Shown: positions 47,005 to 55,432 of the stretch, one piece after another
Numbering within the stretch: position 1 is the first letter of the stretch
Layout: every line of letters starts with the position of its first letter
The notes under the pieces: generated by a model
What the model was told of the DNA's origin: nothing
The model's input: the letters and a program-made list of their open reading frames with translations, nothing else
Databases searched by the model: none
NCBI RefSeq assembly: GCF_029625215.1
Contig: NZ_CP121197.1
Location: 4,340,001 to 4,404,000, forward strand
From: Aurantibacillus circumpalustris
GTDB lineage: Bacteria > Bacteroidota > Bacteroidia > B-17B0 > Aurantibacillaceae
Reading direction: 5' to 3'
Length of the DNA: 64,000 nucleotides
Program-made: the position numbers and the translations under genes

Positions 47005-48198
47005 CTAAATTCTGACACCAATTATTAGCACATCATCTACTTGCTCAGCAGTTGATTTCCATTGATTAAACTTGCTTTTCAATTCTTTCTTTATGTCTTT
47101 TAAACTTAGTTGATTGATATTAATCAATAGTTCCTTCAGCGGTTTATACATGAATTTTTTGCCATACGGTCCACCAAATTGGTCGGCAAACCCATCTGTA
47201 AAAGCAATAATAAGATCGCCCTTCTCAAGTTGAATTTCTTGTAATGTAAACGGTTTTATTTCTCCCATTGGTTTACCCACAGGCATTTTATCGGCTTTGT
47301 AATCCACTAGTTCATTGTTACGAATTAGCCATAATGAATTATTGGCTGCTGCAAACTGAAGTTTGTTATTTTTAAAATCGAAATTACAGATTAATGCGTC
47401 CATCCCATCTTTTCCACCATCAATACTACCGTCATTAGCCATGTGCTCCATTATTCGCTTTCTAGTATAATCTAGAATTTCATTTGGAAGAATTAATTTT
47501 TCCGCATTAACAGCTTCACTTAAACAGGAGATATTTAAGATACTCATAATCGCTCCTGGCACCCCATGCCCTGTGCTATCAGCAGTTACTAAAGAAAAAT
47601 TATTCTCGTTTAGTTTTGCGCCCCAATAAAAATCACCGCTAACAATATCTTTAGGTTGAAATAAAACAAAGTGTTCTGGTAGATTTTCCTTGAGAAGCGC
47701 ATCGCTTGCTAACAATGCATTCTGAATTCGTTTCGCGTAATTAACACTATCCAAAATCTCCTGATGTTTATGTTCAATCTCTATCTTTAATTCATTAATT
47801 CTTTCCTTTTCCTTATGTATGGCAGTACTTGTACTCCATAATTTTTTTACTTTCTCGTCTAGTTTTTTCTTCTCACCTTCCAGCTTCTCCTTTTCTAATG
47901 TAAGACGTTCATTATCCTCATCTACCTTTCTTCTCTCCTTATGAACTGTTTCACTCATTTGCCAAAGCTTACGGTTCTTTTCCGCCATCTTCTTCTTTTC
48001 AAGCTCAGCTTGTTCTTTTTCAAATTGATGAGAAGGAGTGTTTGCTTTTAATTCATTGAAGGATTTTTCTAATGCCTCCTTTTCGGATACTAAACTTTCT
48101 ATTACAGCCAGTTGTTTTCTTCTTTTTCGTGAAATAAAAACAAAACAAAGTGTAACAAGAAATATCAATAAGAATAATACGACTATTGTGAAATTCAT
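47005..48198 (-). CDS. SpoIIE/PP2C-type phosphatase with coiled-coil linker
   Basis: A 397-residue protein with a single N-terminal membrane helix (residues 2-21), about 120 residues of charged coiled coil (EKEALEKSFNELK..EKKKLDEKVKKLW), then a SpoIIE-type phosphatase domain with GDFYW, TADSTGHGVPGAIM, GKDGMDALIC, FTDGFADQFGG and EQVDDVLIIG. The end of the domain is nearly the same as that of the protein at 41237-42679, so the two are paralogues. Input is through the membrane or coiled coil; the target is unknown. It sits just downstream of the gld operon on the same strand. Confidence 0.85.
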   Translation of the reverse strand: MNFTIVVLFLLIFLVTLCFVFISRKRRKQLAVIESLVSEKEALEKSFNELKANTPSHQFEKEQAELEKKKMAEKNRKLWQMSETVHKERRKVDEDNERLTLEKEKLEGEKKKLDEKVKKLWSTSTAIHKEKERINELKIEIEHKHQEILDSVNYAKRIQNALLASDALLKENLPEHFVLFQPKDIVSGDFYWGAKLNENNFSLVTADSTGHGVPGAIMSILNISCLSEAVNAEKLILPNEILDYTRKRIMEHMANDGSIDGGKDGMDALICNFDFKNNKLQFAAANNSLWLIRNNELVDYKADKMPVGKPMGEIKPFTLQEIQLEKGDLIIAFTDGFADQFGGPYGKKFMYKPLKELLININQLSLKDIKKELKSKFNQWKSTAEQVDDVLIIGVRI

Positions 48199-48605
48199 GT
48201 TATTTTATGGATCAAATTTTTAATTAATTCTTCTAAAAAAGAACAAGGGGTAAAATTCTTGTTACACAAACCTAAGTAACCTCGTACAATGACGACAATA
48301 TTTCTTATAGCAACAATATCAATAAAGGCATACTCGAATTAATTTTCAGAAATAACAAAGATATGGTTCTGAAAGGGAAAATATATTGTTTTTAAAATCA
48401 AAAACAGTTAATCACACTTCAGCTCATAATTTAGAATTTTATATAAACTAAATATCAACAACTTATATTACGATCAAGTGTAAATATAACCTCTTTAAGA
48501 ACCATACATAAAAAATACAACTAAATCTATGTGCGATATTAGCTTTAGCGTAAGTGCAAAAAAAAACTTTCCGAATTGGAAAGTTTTTTAATTTTAAATT
48601 CTTTT
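48199..48605. other. 407-nt gap between gldN and the SpoIIE-type phosphatase
   Basis: No gene seen. It contains the gldN terminator (48561-48589). On the minus strand there are two -7 matches: TAGGTTTG (48267-48274, 69 nt before the phosphatase start, with ATTG in the -33 place) and TATCTTTG (48356-48363). These suggest the phosphatase has its own promoter and is not part of the gld operon. The rest is AT-rich with nothing recognised. Confidence 0.5.
48561..48589. terminator. Bidirectional terminator after gldN
   Basis: Perfect 12-bp inverted repeat with loop GAATT, flanked by A and T runs on both sides, so it can act in both directions. It ends the porP-gldKLMN transcription unit on the minus strand. 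Confidence 0.88.
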
Positions 48606-49466
48606 TTAGAAATGCCACAAATCGTGTTCAAATTTAAAGATATCTCCCTTAATTTTATCCGACTCCAAAAGAGCGTCTAACCCTTTAGCATATTGTTCAA
48701 TTTTTCTATCGTAAACATTCGATTCCTTTTTTATCGAACTTGCAAATTGCCTTTTCCAAAAAACATCCTCAAACGTCCTACGTTCGCTATCATTTCTTAC
48801 ATTAAAAACTTCGTGTTTTGCGAAAAAAGGACGACAGGCTGGAAAGTATACGTAAAATTGATTTACACATCCTAAGTCCTCTTTACCTTTAATGGCGGCT
48901 CCAAAACCTAATCCTATTATTCTCACTTCCAGAGTAGACTTTTGTTTATCAAAAAACCAATCCTCCTTCAATTCTATCTCACAGAAATTGTTGTATAACC
49001 AAGTAGAATCAATTGCACCAGCAACACGAATAAACACTGAGTTACCTTGATCATCAAATTGCTCAGAGTCAGTCGAATCACTCTTAATAACCATTTTTTC
49101 GCGTATTTCCGCTTTTTCATAAGGAGAAAGAAATTCTTCATCATGAAAAGCAATAATTTGACCTGACAAAATATATTTTGTCATCAATTGCATAATTGAA
49201 ATTCTACTTACGTTTGGATCTACAGGAAAATATAATGGTTGATTTACCTTCTCTCGAATATCAATTACTCTCCAAATACGTTTTTCCCAAATCACATCTC
49301 CCTCTCGTAAGTGAGTATAAGGGATAAAACGTCTATTTACTGCATTTTCCTTATCATAAATCCCGTCCTTGTAATCACCTGGCTGAAAAATACTTTGCTG
49401 CGCATTAATAGAATTTACTAAAAATACAAAAAGTGCAATCAATTTAATATGTACGAAAAATCTCAT
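48606..49466 (-). CDS. gldN: Type IX secretion / gliding protein GldN (PorN)
   Basis: A 286-residue periplasmic protein with a signal peptide (residues 1-22). The segments YTHLREGDVIWEKRIWRVIDIREK, NQPLYFP and GAAIKGKEDLGCV are characteristic of GldN/PorN. In the type IX system GldN binds GldK to form the large periplasmic ring. Last gene of the porP-gldK-gldL-gldM-gldN order, 11 nt after gldM, followed by a strong terminator. Confidence 0.94.
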   Translation of the reverse strand: MRFFVHIKLIALFVFLVNSINAQQSIFQPGDYKDGIYDKENAVNRRFIPYTHLREGDVIWEKRIWRVIDIREKVNQPLYFPVDPNVSRISIMQLMTKYILSGQIIAFHDEEFLSPYEKAEIREKMVIKSDSTDSEQFDDQGNSVFIRVAGAIDSTWLYNNFCEIELKEDWFFDKQKSTLEVRIIGLGFGAAIKGKEDLGCVNQFYVYFPACRPFFAKHEVFNVRNDSERRTFEDVFWKRQFASSIKKESNVYDRKIEQYAKGLDALLESDKIKGDIFKFEHDLWHF

Positions 49467-49477
49467 AGTTACTTAAT

Positions 49478-51154
49478 TTATCTGTTAATTTTGATTCCGC
49501 ATGTTGAGCTATAAGGAAGCCCATCAGGACCTTTAACTTTAATATCTATATAAATTTTCGATCCAACATCTACCCCGCGAAAAATAGCCAATGCATCCGC
49601 AGAAAGATTAGAACCATTACCACTAGCAACCTTAACACTTCCTTTAATTTTACCAATAATTTCATAACTCTGAACGATATAATTTGCTTGAAAATCAAAC
49701 CCACTAGCACCAGCACCAATAGCGGCCACGGTACTTAATTCGCCTTTTTTCATTTCATCCGGGGCAAACTTACCGCCAATTTTAGCATCTGGTTTTGGTA
49801 AAGGTTTTACTCTAAACTTTTGAGGAGGTCCAACTGGTTTTACCCCATCTGGTCCTTTTTTAGAAACAGTTATCGAGCATTCTCCTGTTCCACTAAATGT
49901 AAAATCATATTTACCAGCCTCAGCCTTTGGAACAAACTTTACACCAGCACCAACTGCATTAATAACAATATCACTTGGAGAAACGCCTGCTGCACCAGCA
50001 GAAACTGGGTTTACAACACCCCGATAAAATACATTCATTTGATCAGCAGAAACAGCCACGGCAGATTTAGCTACTTTATACTCACCCTTAAATGGATAGT
50101 ATTCAAAAGAACCATCGGGCTTTTTATATTTAATAACCCCAGAATATTTTTGATCACCAGGCGCACCTGTACCTACAGAGTATTTGCCCATTCCAAATTC
50201 AATAGGAACTGAGGAACCTTTACCACCTTTTGCAGCTGAGGCTGAGTCTACACCTACCATAACTTCCATATCGCCTGCTCCAAGTTTTGAATTCGTTGCG
50301 GCTAAAAATATTTCAGCTTTATAAGGTTCACCCGCAGAAATATATGATGATGGTGCAATTACTTTCGCATAAATATTGTCAAATTTAATAGCCAATTTAC
50401 CACTTGCTCCACTAAAAACTTGTAAAATTTCCGCTTCCACATTTTTTAGATCGGCCTGCATTTTATTCAAGTTCACAAGAACAGCCGCCATTGGCAAGTG
50501 ATAGACGTTATCCTCTTCCCAAGTAAATTCATGCTTATCTTCAATAAACCCCATTGGTGTTGGTTTAATGAATCCAATCTTCTTTTTTAAATTACTATAA
50601 TCTTCATCTAATAAATGTAATCCATCGGTTTTTTGCATTTTGTCAAGCTGAGCAATTAACTTGTCATGTAATTGAGTTAATTTTCTTCCCAACTCAACCG
50701 CTGTCAAAGGACCGTCACTTGGATGATCACCCGTACCGAGCATCACAGTCATTGGTTTATCATAGTTACCAATTTGACCATTATAAGGATCTTTTCTAAG
50801 CTTAATACTATCAACTGTTTCAGGTATTTTCATGTCTCCACCGAGTACATACCTTACCATGTTAACCTTAACACTATCAATATACCTAAAAACACCAAAT
50901 ATGTCTTTCTGAGAACGTTGAGCCTCTTGGAAATAAGGGGCTGCTGCTGCATTACCATTAATGGAAGACTTGAACGCATCAGTTATTCGTTGGTTATTTT
51001 CCGCAATATTTTTTTTGGATTTTTCCAAACTCTCATTCACTGAAATGTACCCGTTTAAGATTGATTTAGACACGTTAAGGGCTAACATGGCAGTTAGTAC
51101 TAAGTACATTAAGCCAATCATCTTCTGTCTAGGGGTTTCTTTTCCGCCTGCCAT
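49478..51154 (-). CDS. gldM: Type IX secretion / gliding protein GldM (PorM)
   Basis: A 558-residue protein with one N-terminal helix in MAGGKETPRQKMIGLMYLVLTAMLALNVSKS, the GldM hallmark, and a long periplasmic part with several beta domains. With GldL it forms the proton-driven motor that powers the type IX system, its periplasmic part reaching GldK/GldN. Gly/Ala/Lys-rich loops lie between domains. It is 73 nt downstream of gldL and 11 nt upstream of gldN. Confidence 0.95.
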   Translation of the reverse strand: MAGGKETPRQKMIGLMYLVLTAMLALNVSKSILNGYISVNESLEKSKKNIAENNQRITDAFKSSINGNAAAAPYFQEAQRSQKDIFGVFRYIDSVKVNMVRYVLGGDMKIPETVDSIKLRKDPYNGQIGNYDKPMTVMLGTGDHPSDGPLTAVELGRKLTQLHDKLIAQLDKMQKTDGLHLLDEDYSNLKKKIGFIKPTPMGFIEDKHEFTWEEDNVYHLPMAAVLVNLNKMQADLKNVEAEILQVFSGASGKLAIKFDNIYAKVIAPSSYISAGEPYKAEIFLAATNSKLGAGDMEVMVGVDSASAAKGGKGSSVPIEFGMGKYSVGTGAPGDQKYSGVIKYKKPDGSFEYYPFKGEYKVAKSAVAVSADQMNVFYRGVVNPVSAGAAGVSPSDIVINAVGAGVKFVPKAEAGKYDFTFSGTGECSITVSKKGPDGVKPVGPPQKFRVKPLPKPDAKIGGKFAPDEMKKGELSTVAAIGAGASGFDFQANYIVQSYEIIGKIKGSVKVASGNGSNLSADALAIFRGVDVGSKIYIDIKVKGPDGLPYSSTCGIKINR

Positions 51155-51227
51155 TTTTTAAATTTGTTTTATAGTAAAGTGATACACTAATTATTAATAA
51201 GTCTGAAATACCTTTTAAGATACAAGT

Positions 51228-52031
51228 CTAAGAAGGTTTAACGTTCATAGCACTTAACATGTTTCCGTAAACGGTATTTAACGAAGTTAAATTACTAGAT
51301 AAAGTAGCCATTTCTTGACGGTATTTTTTAGTGTCATCAACAGAATCGTGTAAATTTTTCATTAATTCAGATAAACCATCATAGAATTTACTTGTTGCCT
51401 CCAGATGAGACTGACTACCTTGTAATTGCAATTCATAAGTAGCGTTTAAAGCAGACAAATTTTTTGAAACTTTAGTTAAGGAATCACCGATAGAACTACC
51501 CGCATCATTAGAATCTGCCAAATTAGCCATCGCATCAGCAGCGCGGCTATAAGTGTCAGATAACTGAGACACATTTTTAGAAGCATTTCTAACATTATCA
51601 ACATATTCATTTGTAGCTACTGTAGCGTTGCTGATATCAGAAATTTTTCCAGTAGTATCAGTCAAAGCTCTAATACCAGAACCAAGACTTTCTATTAATT
51701 CTGGTCCAATTTTAGCATCAGCCAATAAATTATCTAATTGAGCAGTTATAGGTAAATTAGATTCATCTTCTTCATTTTGAGGGGTTTCATCGTGACCCAT
51801 ACCTGCTAACTCAGGGTAAGCAAGTGTCCAGTCAACCTCTTCGTGCGGAACATCAAGACCAAAAGCTATAAATAACATAGTCTCAACAATTAACCCAACA
51901 GGAAGCATGATCTCTGCTCCAGGATAATGTTGAATTTTAAATAAGGCTCCTAGAATAACGATAGCTGCACCGAAACAAGAACCAAGGTGCATGACTTTTT
52001 TCATGCCTTTTACTTTAGGTAATCTACTCAT
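51228..52031 (-). CDS. gldL: Type IX secretion / gliding protein GldL (PorL)
   Basis: A 267-residue inner-membrane protein with two membrane helices close together (about residues 12-32 and 38-57; HLGSCFGAAIVILGALFK, IMLPVGLIVETMLFIAFG). It holds Lys27-like and Glu residues of the motor channel, then a long cytoplasmic helical part (about 90-265). It is the stator partner of GldM. Confidence 0.95.
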   Translation of the reverse strand: MSRLPKVKGMKKVMHLGSCFGAAIVILGALFKIQHYPGAEIMLPVGLIVETMLFIAFGLDVPHEEVDWTLAYPELAGMGHDETPQNEEDESNLPITAQLDNLLADAKIGPELIESLGSGIRALTDTTGKISDISNATVATNEYVDNVRNASKNVSQLSDTYSRAADAMANLADSNDAGSSIGDSLTKVSKNLSALNATYELQLQGSQSHLEATSKFYDGLSELMKNLHDSVDDTKKYRQEMATLSSNLTSLNTVYGNMLSAMNVKPS

Positions 52032-52088
52032 AGCTGATTTTATTAATTAATTGTGTTATTATTATTTGTTAGTTGTGTTTCTTAAATT

Positions 52089-53627
52089 TTAAAAGTTATC
52101 ATATTTAGATCTTCCTAGGAAAGTCATAACATTCCGAAAACCTAAATAACATTTTGCTGTATCTTGATATTCATAAGTACGGGCACTCGTTTGCAAGTAA
52201 TAACCTACATCCTTCCAACTTCCACCACGTATAACTTTTCTTTTTAAAACATTAGCATCTTTATCCTGAGCTTCATAAACGTAATCAGGATTTAAATCGT
52301 GTTGAAAATCGTAAGCAGATTCATCAAATGCGTTGCTTGTCCACTCAGATGCATTACCTGCCATGCAATACAATCCGTAATCATTTGGATTATACTGATA
52401 GATATAAAGAGTATGAAAACCACCGTCGTCTATATAAGAACCTCTGAGCGGTTTAAAATTCCCTAAAAAACATCCTTTTGAATTTCTTATGTATGGCCCA
52501 CCCCATGGATAAGGTGACTTTTCAAGACCACCACGAGCTGCATATTCCCACTCACTTTCCGTAGGTAAACGGAAATCATTAATAATTGATTGTCCAGTAC
52601 CGATTAGGAAGTTATTCAATAAATTTGATCTCCAAATACTGAACGCTCGGGCTTGCTTCCAAGTAACACCAACAACAGGATAGTCATCGTAAGATGGATG
52701 CCAAAAATACATGTTAGTTAGAGGTTCGTTGAAAGAGTATGTGAAATCATGCACCCAAGCAAGAGTATCAGGATAAACATTTATGATGTCCTTAATAATA
52801 AATACGGATCTGTCCACACCCTTACGTTCCCTAGGAATATAATTCCCTTGTCCAACTGAAACTTGATCTTTTACATTGTAAGTACCAAGTGTTTTGTTGT
52901 CTTTTGCAGGATCTGCAACTGCAGTTGCAGGCGTACCAGCTGCTCCATTTTGACCGTCGTTTAGAGTTACACCATTAATATAATCAGCTTTTTTATACTC
53001 ATGCGCTGCATCTTGAACATCAGGAGACTTATTTGGAATAAATCGGTTTGTTTTAGAAGCAGCTAAACGGATATCAACTCTGTAATACTCATAATTAAGC
53101 TTTCTAGTATCGATTTCCTTTCTATTGTAGAAACGTTCCCCTTCAGGTAAATACATTGGCTGCAAAATTCCACGGATTTCTTCATCGCCTGAATCCCATT
53201 CAATGTCATTTGTCCAATTCACATAAGGTTCCTGCAAATTATTATCTGTTGTATAAACTGGCCAAGCAGCAAGGAAATCTTCTTGTGAAATTCCAAAAGC
53301 CTCTTCTTGTCCACCTGCAATTAATAATCTACGTGCTATTGAATCTCTTACCCAATAAACAAACTGACGATACTCATTATTGGAAATTTCAGAATCATCA
53401 ATATAGAATGCTTGAACGGAAACTACTTTAGATTTCGTTGTGTGGGCCATTGGTGCCTCCTCATCATCGGGACCCATATGGTAACTTCCCATTGGAATAA
53501 ACAACGTGCCAAAAGGGTCAGGTTGATACCATTTTTCACGGCCGATAACACCAATTAATTCGCCAGAACGTTTATTGCAACCTGCAACAACCGCGACGAA
53601 TAAAGCCAATATCAAGAGTTTTTTCAT
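52089..53627 (-). CDS. gldK: Type IX secretion / gliding lipoprotein GldK (PorK)
   Basis: A 512-residue lipoprotein: lipobox VVAGC at the end of the signal peptide (Cys17). The rest belongs to the FGE-sulfatase fold: YHMGPDDEEAP, DNEYRQFVYWVRD-type segments near the start, VVGVTWKQARAFSIWRS, RLPTESEWEYAARGG and GNASEWTSNAF at the end. The fold has lost its enzyme role in this family; GldK forms the periplasmic ring with GldN. A roughly 70-residue Gly/Ala-rich insertion (GVTLNDGQNGAAGTPAT..) is present. It is 57 nt upstream of gldL. Confidence 0.94.
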   Translation of the reverse strand: MKKLLILALFVAVVAGCNKRSGELIGVIGREKWYQPDPFGTLFIPMGSYHMGPDDEEAPMAHTTKSKVVSVQAFYIDDSEISNNEYRQFVYWVRDSIARRLLIAGGQEEAFGISQEDFLAAWPVYTTDNNLQEPYVNWTNDIEWDSGDEEIRGILQPMYLPEGERFYNRKEIDTRKLNYEYYRVDIRLAASKTNRFIPNKSPDVQDAAHEYKKADYINGVTLNDGQNGAAGTPATAVADPAKDNKTLGTYNVKDQVSVGQGNYIPRERKGVDRSVFIIKDIINVYPDTLAWVHDFTYSFNEPLTNMYFWHPSYDDYPVVGVTWKQARAFSIWRSNLLNNFLIGTGQSIINDFRLPTESEWEYAARGGLEKSPYPWGGPYIRNSKGCFLGNFKPLRGSYIDDGGFHTLYIYQYNPNDYGLYCMAGNASEWTSNAFDESAYDFQHDLNPDYVYEAQDKDANVLKRKVIRGGSWKDVGYYLQTSARTYEYQDTAKCYLGFRNVMTFLGRSKYDNF

Positions 53628-53757
53628 ATTACTTATTTTTGTTTATAACCACAACTTTAACTAAGGTTACTAAGATACTTTTTTGTAAAGTTATTAACAT
53701 TAAATGTTAGTTGTAAAAGGTTTAAACGAATTTTTCACTTAAAGGTTACACATTATT

Positions 53758-54747
53758 TTATTCCAAAAAGCGATCGCTACGGTAAGTTGTTGTTTTTTTA
53801 ACCGGAGGAGAATAGCAAACACCTAAGATAAATTCAACAGAACCTTTTGCATAGGTTTTAAGTTTTGGTGTAGTGAAATCATATGAAACGCCTACTTTGT
53901 AACTTAAAGAATTCCCTCGAAGTGCTTGACTTTGAAATCCAGCCAGAATTGAGGCTGCATCATTCACACGGTAAGTTCCTCCGAGCCATATCATATCGCT
54001 CCAAAGGAAAGTTAAATTTGCATCCAAAGAAGAAGAAGCAAGGTCATTTTTGTACATCACATTAGGTGTGATTTTGCTCCATTTTGTTGGTTGGAATGTA
54101 TAGCCAGCCATTAAATAATAATGAGCCTTTACTTTGAACCCTAAGTCTCCTTCTTTAATTTGTTGAGAAGGAAGATGGGTTGAAGATATCCCTACATAAG
54201 CTTTTCCAGGGATGTTATAGAATATCCCTAAACCCAAATCATATGTTAATTTATTTAAGTCACCATTTGAGAATGTTGCTACACCACTAGGCCCGATACC
54301 GCCTGATCCAGGAATACTTGGGTCATTTTTTAAAGGCTCAGGAACAATCCATTGGTCATTTATTGTTTTTTGAAGAATTCCAACATCTAATCCAAGTCCT
54401 AAAGTACCCGAACCTATTTTTGTGATATTGTAAGAACCTGCAATACGGGCATAATTTGTTTTCATTGCTCCAATTTTATCACTCATAAACGTGATACCCA
54501 CTCCAAGAGGCAAAGCTTTCAAACGCATGTCAGCGGAAAGTGCAAATGTTGTAGGAGAACCATCAAAACTGATCCATTGCTTTCTGTACTGAAGAACACC
54601 ACAAACTGCACCTGTAGTACCAGCGTAACCGGGATTATAGATCAGTTTGTTATACATAAATTGAGTAAATTGCGGGTCCTGTTGAGCTACTGCAACCCCA
54701 GTAAAACCAGCCATTGCAAAGGCAATTTTAACGAAAAGTTTTTTCAT
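53758..54747 (-). CDS. porP: Type IX secretion membrane protein PorP/SprF family
   Basis: A 329-residue outer-membrane barrel with signal peptide (residues 1-21, ending VAVA). QDPQFTQFMYNKLIYNPGYAGT is the hallmark of the PorP/SprF family, and the tail has barrel strands. The gene is first in the porP-gldK-gldL-gldM-gldN order known from Porphyromonas. The family links outer-membrane components to the GldK/N ring. Whether it is the functional PorP or an SprF paralogue for one adhesin cannot be settled, but the operon position favours PorP. Confidence 0.9.
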   Translation of the reverse strand: MKKLFVKIAFAMAGFTGVAVAQQDPQFTQFMYNKLIYNPGYAGTTGAVCGVLQYRKQWISFDGSPTTFALSADMRLKALPLGVGITFMSDKIGAMKTNYARIAGSYNITKIGSGTLGLGLDVGILQKTINDQWIVPEPLKNDPSIPGSGGIGPSGVATFSNGDLNKLTYDLGLGIFYNIPGKAYVGISSTHLPSQQIKEGDLGFKVKAHYYLMAGYTFQPTKWSKITPNVMYKNDLASSSLDANLTFLWSDMIWLGGTYRVNDAASILAGFQSQALRGNSLSYKVGVSYDFTTPKLKTYAKGSVEFILGVCYSPPVKKTTTYRSDRFLE

Positions 54748-55105
54748 ACTTTGTTTTTAAGAATTACGACGCACATTGTAATAGAATGTACTTAGGCTGC
54801 TAAATTAGTTAAAGAATTTTAAAAAACAAATATTCTCGGTTACTTTTATTGGTTTACACTCAAAACAATCTGATAATAAACAAGTTAAGTTGAATTATCC
54901 CAAACAACAAGATGTTAATATCTTGTTGTTTTAACACTTTAAAAGGTGTGTTTTTGGCCCTGTTAAGTTATTTGGCTGCAATTGTTAAATTATTTGGGTT
55001 TTCGAACTTATTACGTTGATTTCAGTTTATCGTTTATAACTATAATTTTGTAGATTAGAATTTAAGCTGTATATTTGCAGCCCGAAATAATAAAACAAAA
55101 TTACA
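54748..55105. other. 358-nt divergent gap between porP and rpmE2
   Basis: No gene. From left to right it holds the porP leader with no clear minus-strand promoter, a perfect 12-bp hairpin (54902-54913 / 54920-54931, loop GTTAAT), two 14-nt near-identical direct repeats 22 nt apart (54962-54975 and 54984-54997), and the rpmE2 promoter. The first elements lie upstream of both transcripts, so they are more likely protein-binding sites than terminators. Confidence 0.65.
55047..55077 (+). promoter_or_regulatory. Promoter of rpmE2
   Basis: -33 TTTG (55047-55050), 19-nt spacer, -7 TATATTTG (55070-55077); full consensus match, 28 nt before the ATG. Confidence 0.78.
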
Positions 55106-55357
55106 ATGAAAAAAGAAATTCATCCTGAAAATTATAGATTGTGTGTATTTAAAGATATGAGTAACGGTTACTCCTTTTTAACTCGTTCATGTGCTGACAC
55201 GAAAGAAACACTGCAATGGGAAGATGGTAACGAGTATCCATTAGTTAAATTAGATATATCAATGACTTCTCACCCTTTTTATACAGGTAAACAAGTATTG
55301 GTTGATACAGCCGGTCGCGTTGATAAGTTCCGTACTCGTTACGCTAAGAAGAAATAA
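55106..55357 (+). CDS. rpmE2: 50S ribosomal protein L31 type B
   Basis: bL31, 83 residues. [57 protein letters not shown] and the basic end fit type B, which lacks the zinc-binding cysteine pairs of type A. A single gene between its own promoter and terminator. In many bacteria type B is induced when zinc is short; whether that holds here is not shown by sequence. Confidence 0.94.
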   Translation: MKKEIHPENYRLCVFKDMSNGYSFLTRSCADTKETLQWEDGNEYPLVKLDISMTSHPFYTGKQVLVDTAGRVDKFRTRYAKKK

Positions 55358-55380
55358 TGTTTTTTTAAATTTGAAAAACT

Positions 55381-55411
55381 AAACCGATTTGTAGTTACAG
55401 ATCGGTTTTTT
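55381..55411 (+). terminator. Terminator after rpmE2
   Basis: Stem AAACCGAT (55381-55388) / ATCGGTTT (55401-55408) followed by T residues, 24 nt after the stop. Confidence 0.82.
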
Positions 55412-55432
55412 TATTGTAAAGCAAGTATACTA

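Noticed and set aside
49820-50212. 130-codon plus-strand frame within gldM
   Set aside because: Antisense to a certain gene; no start context or family resemblance.
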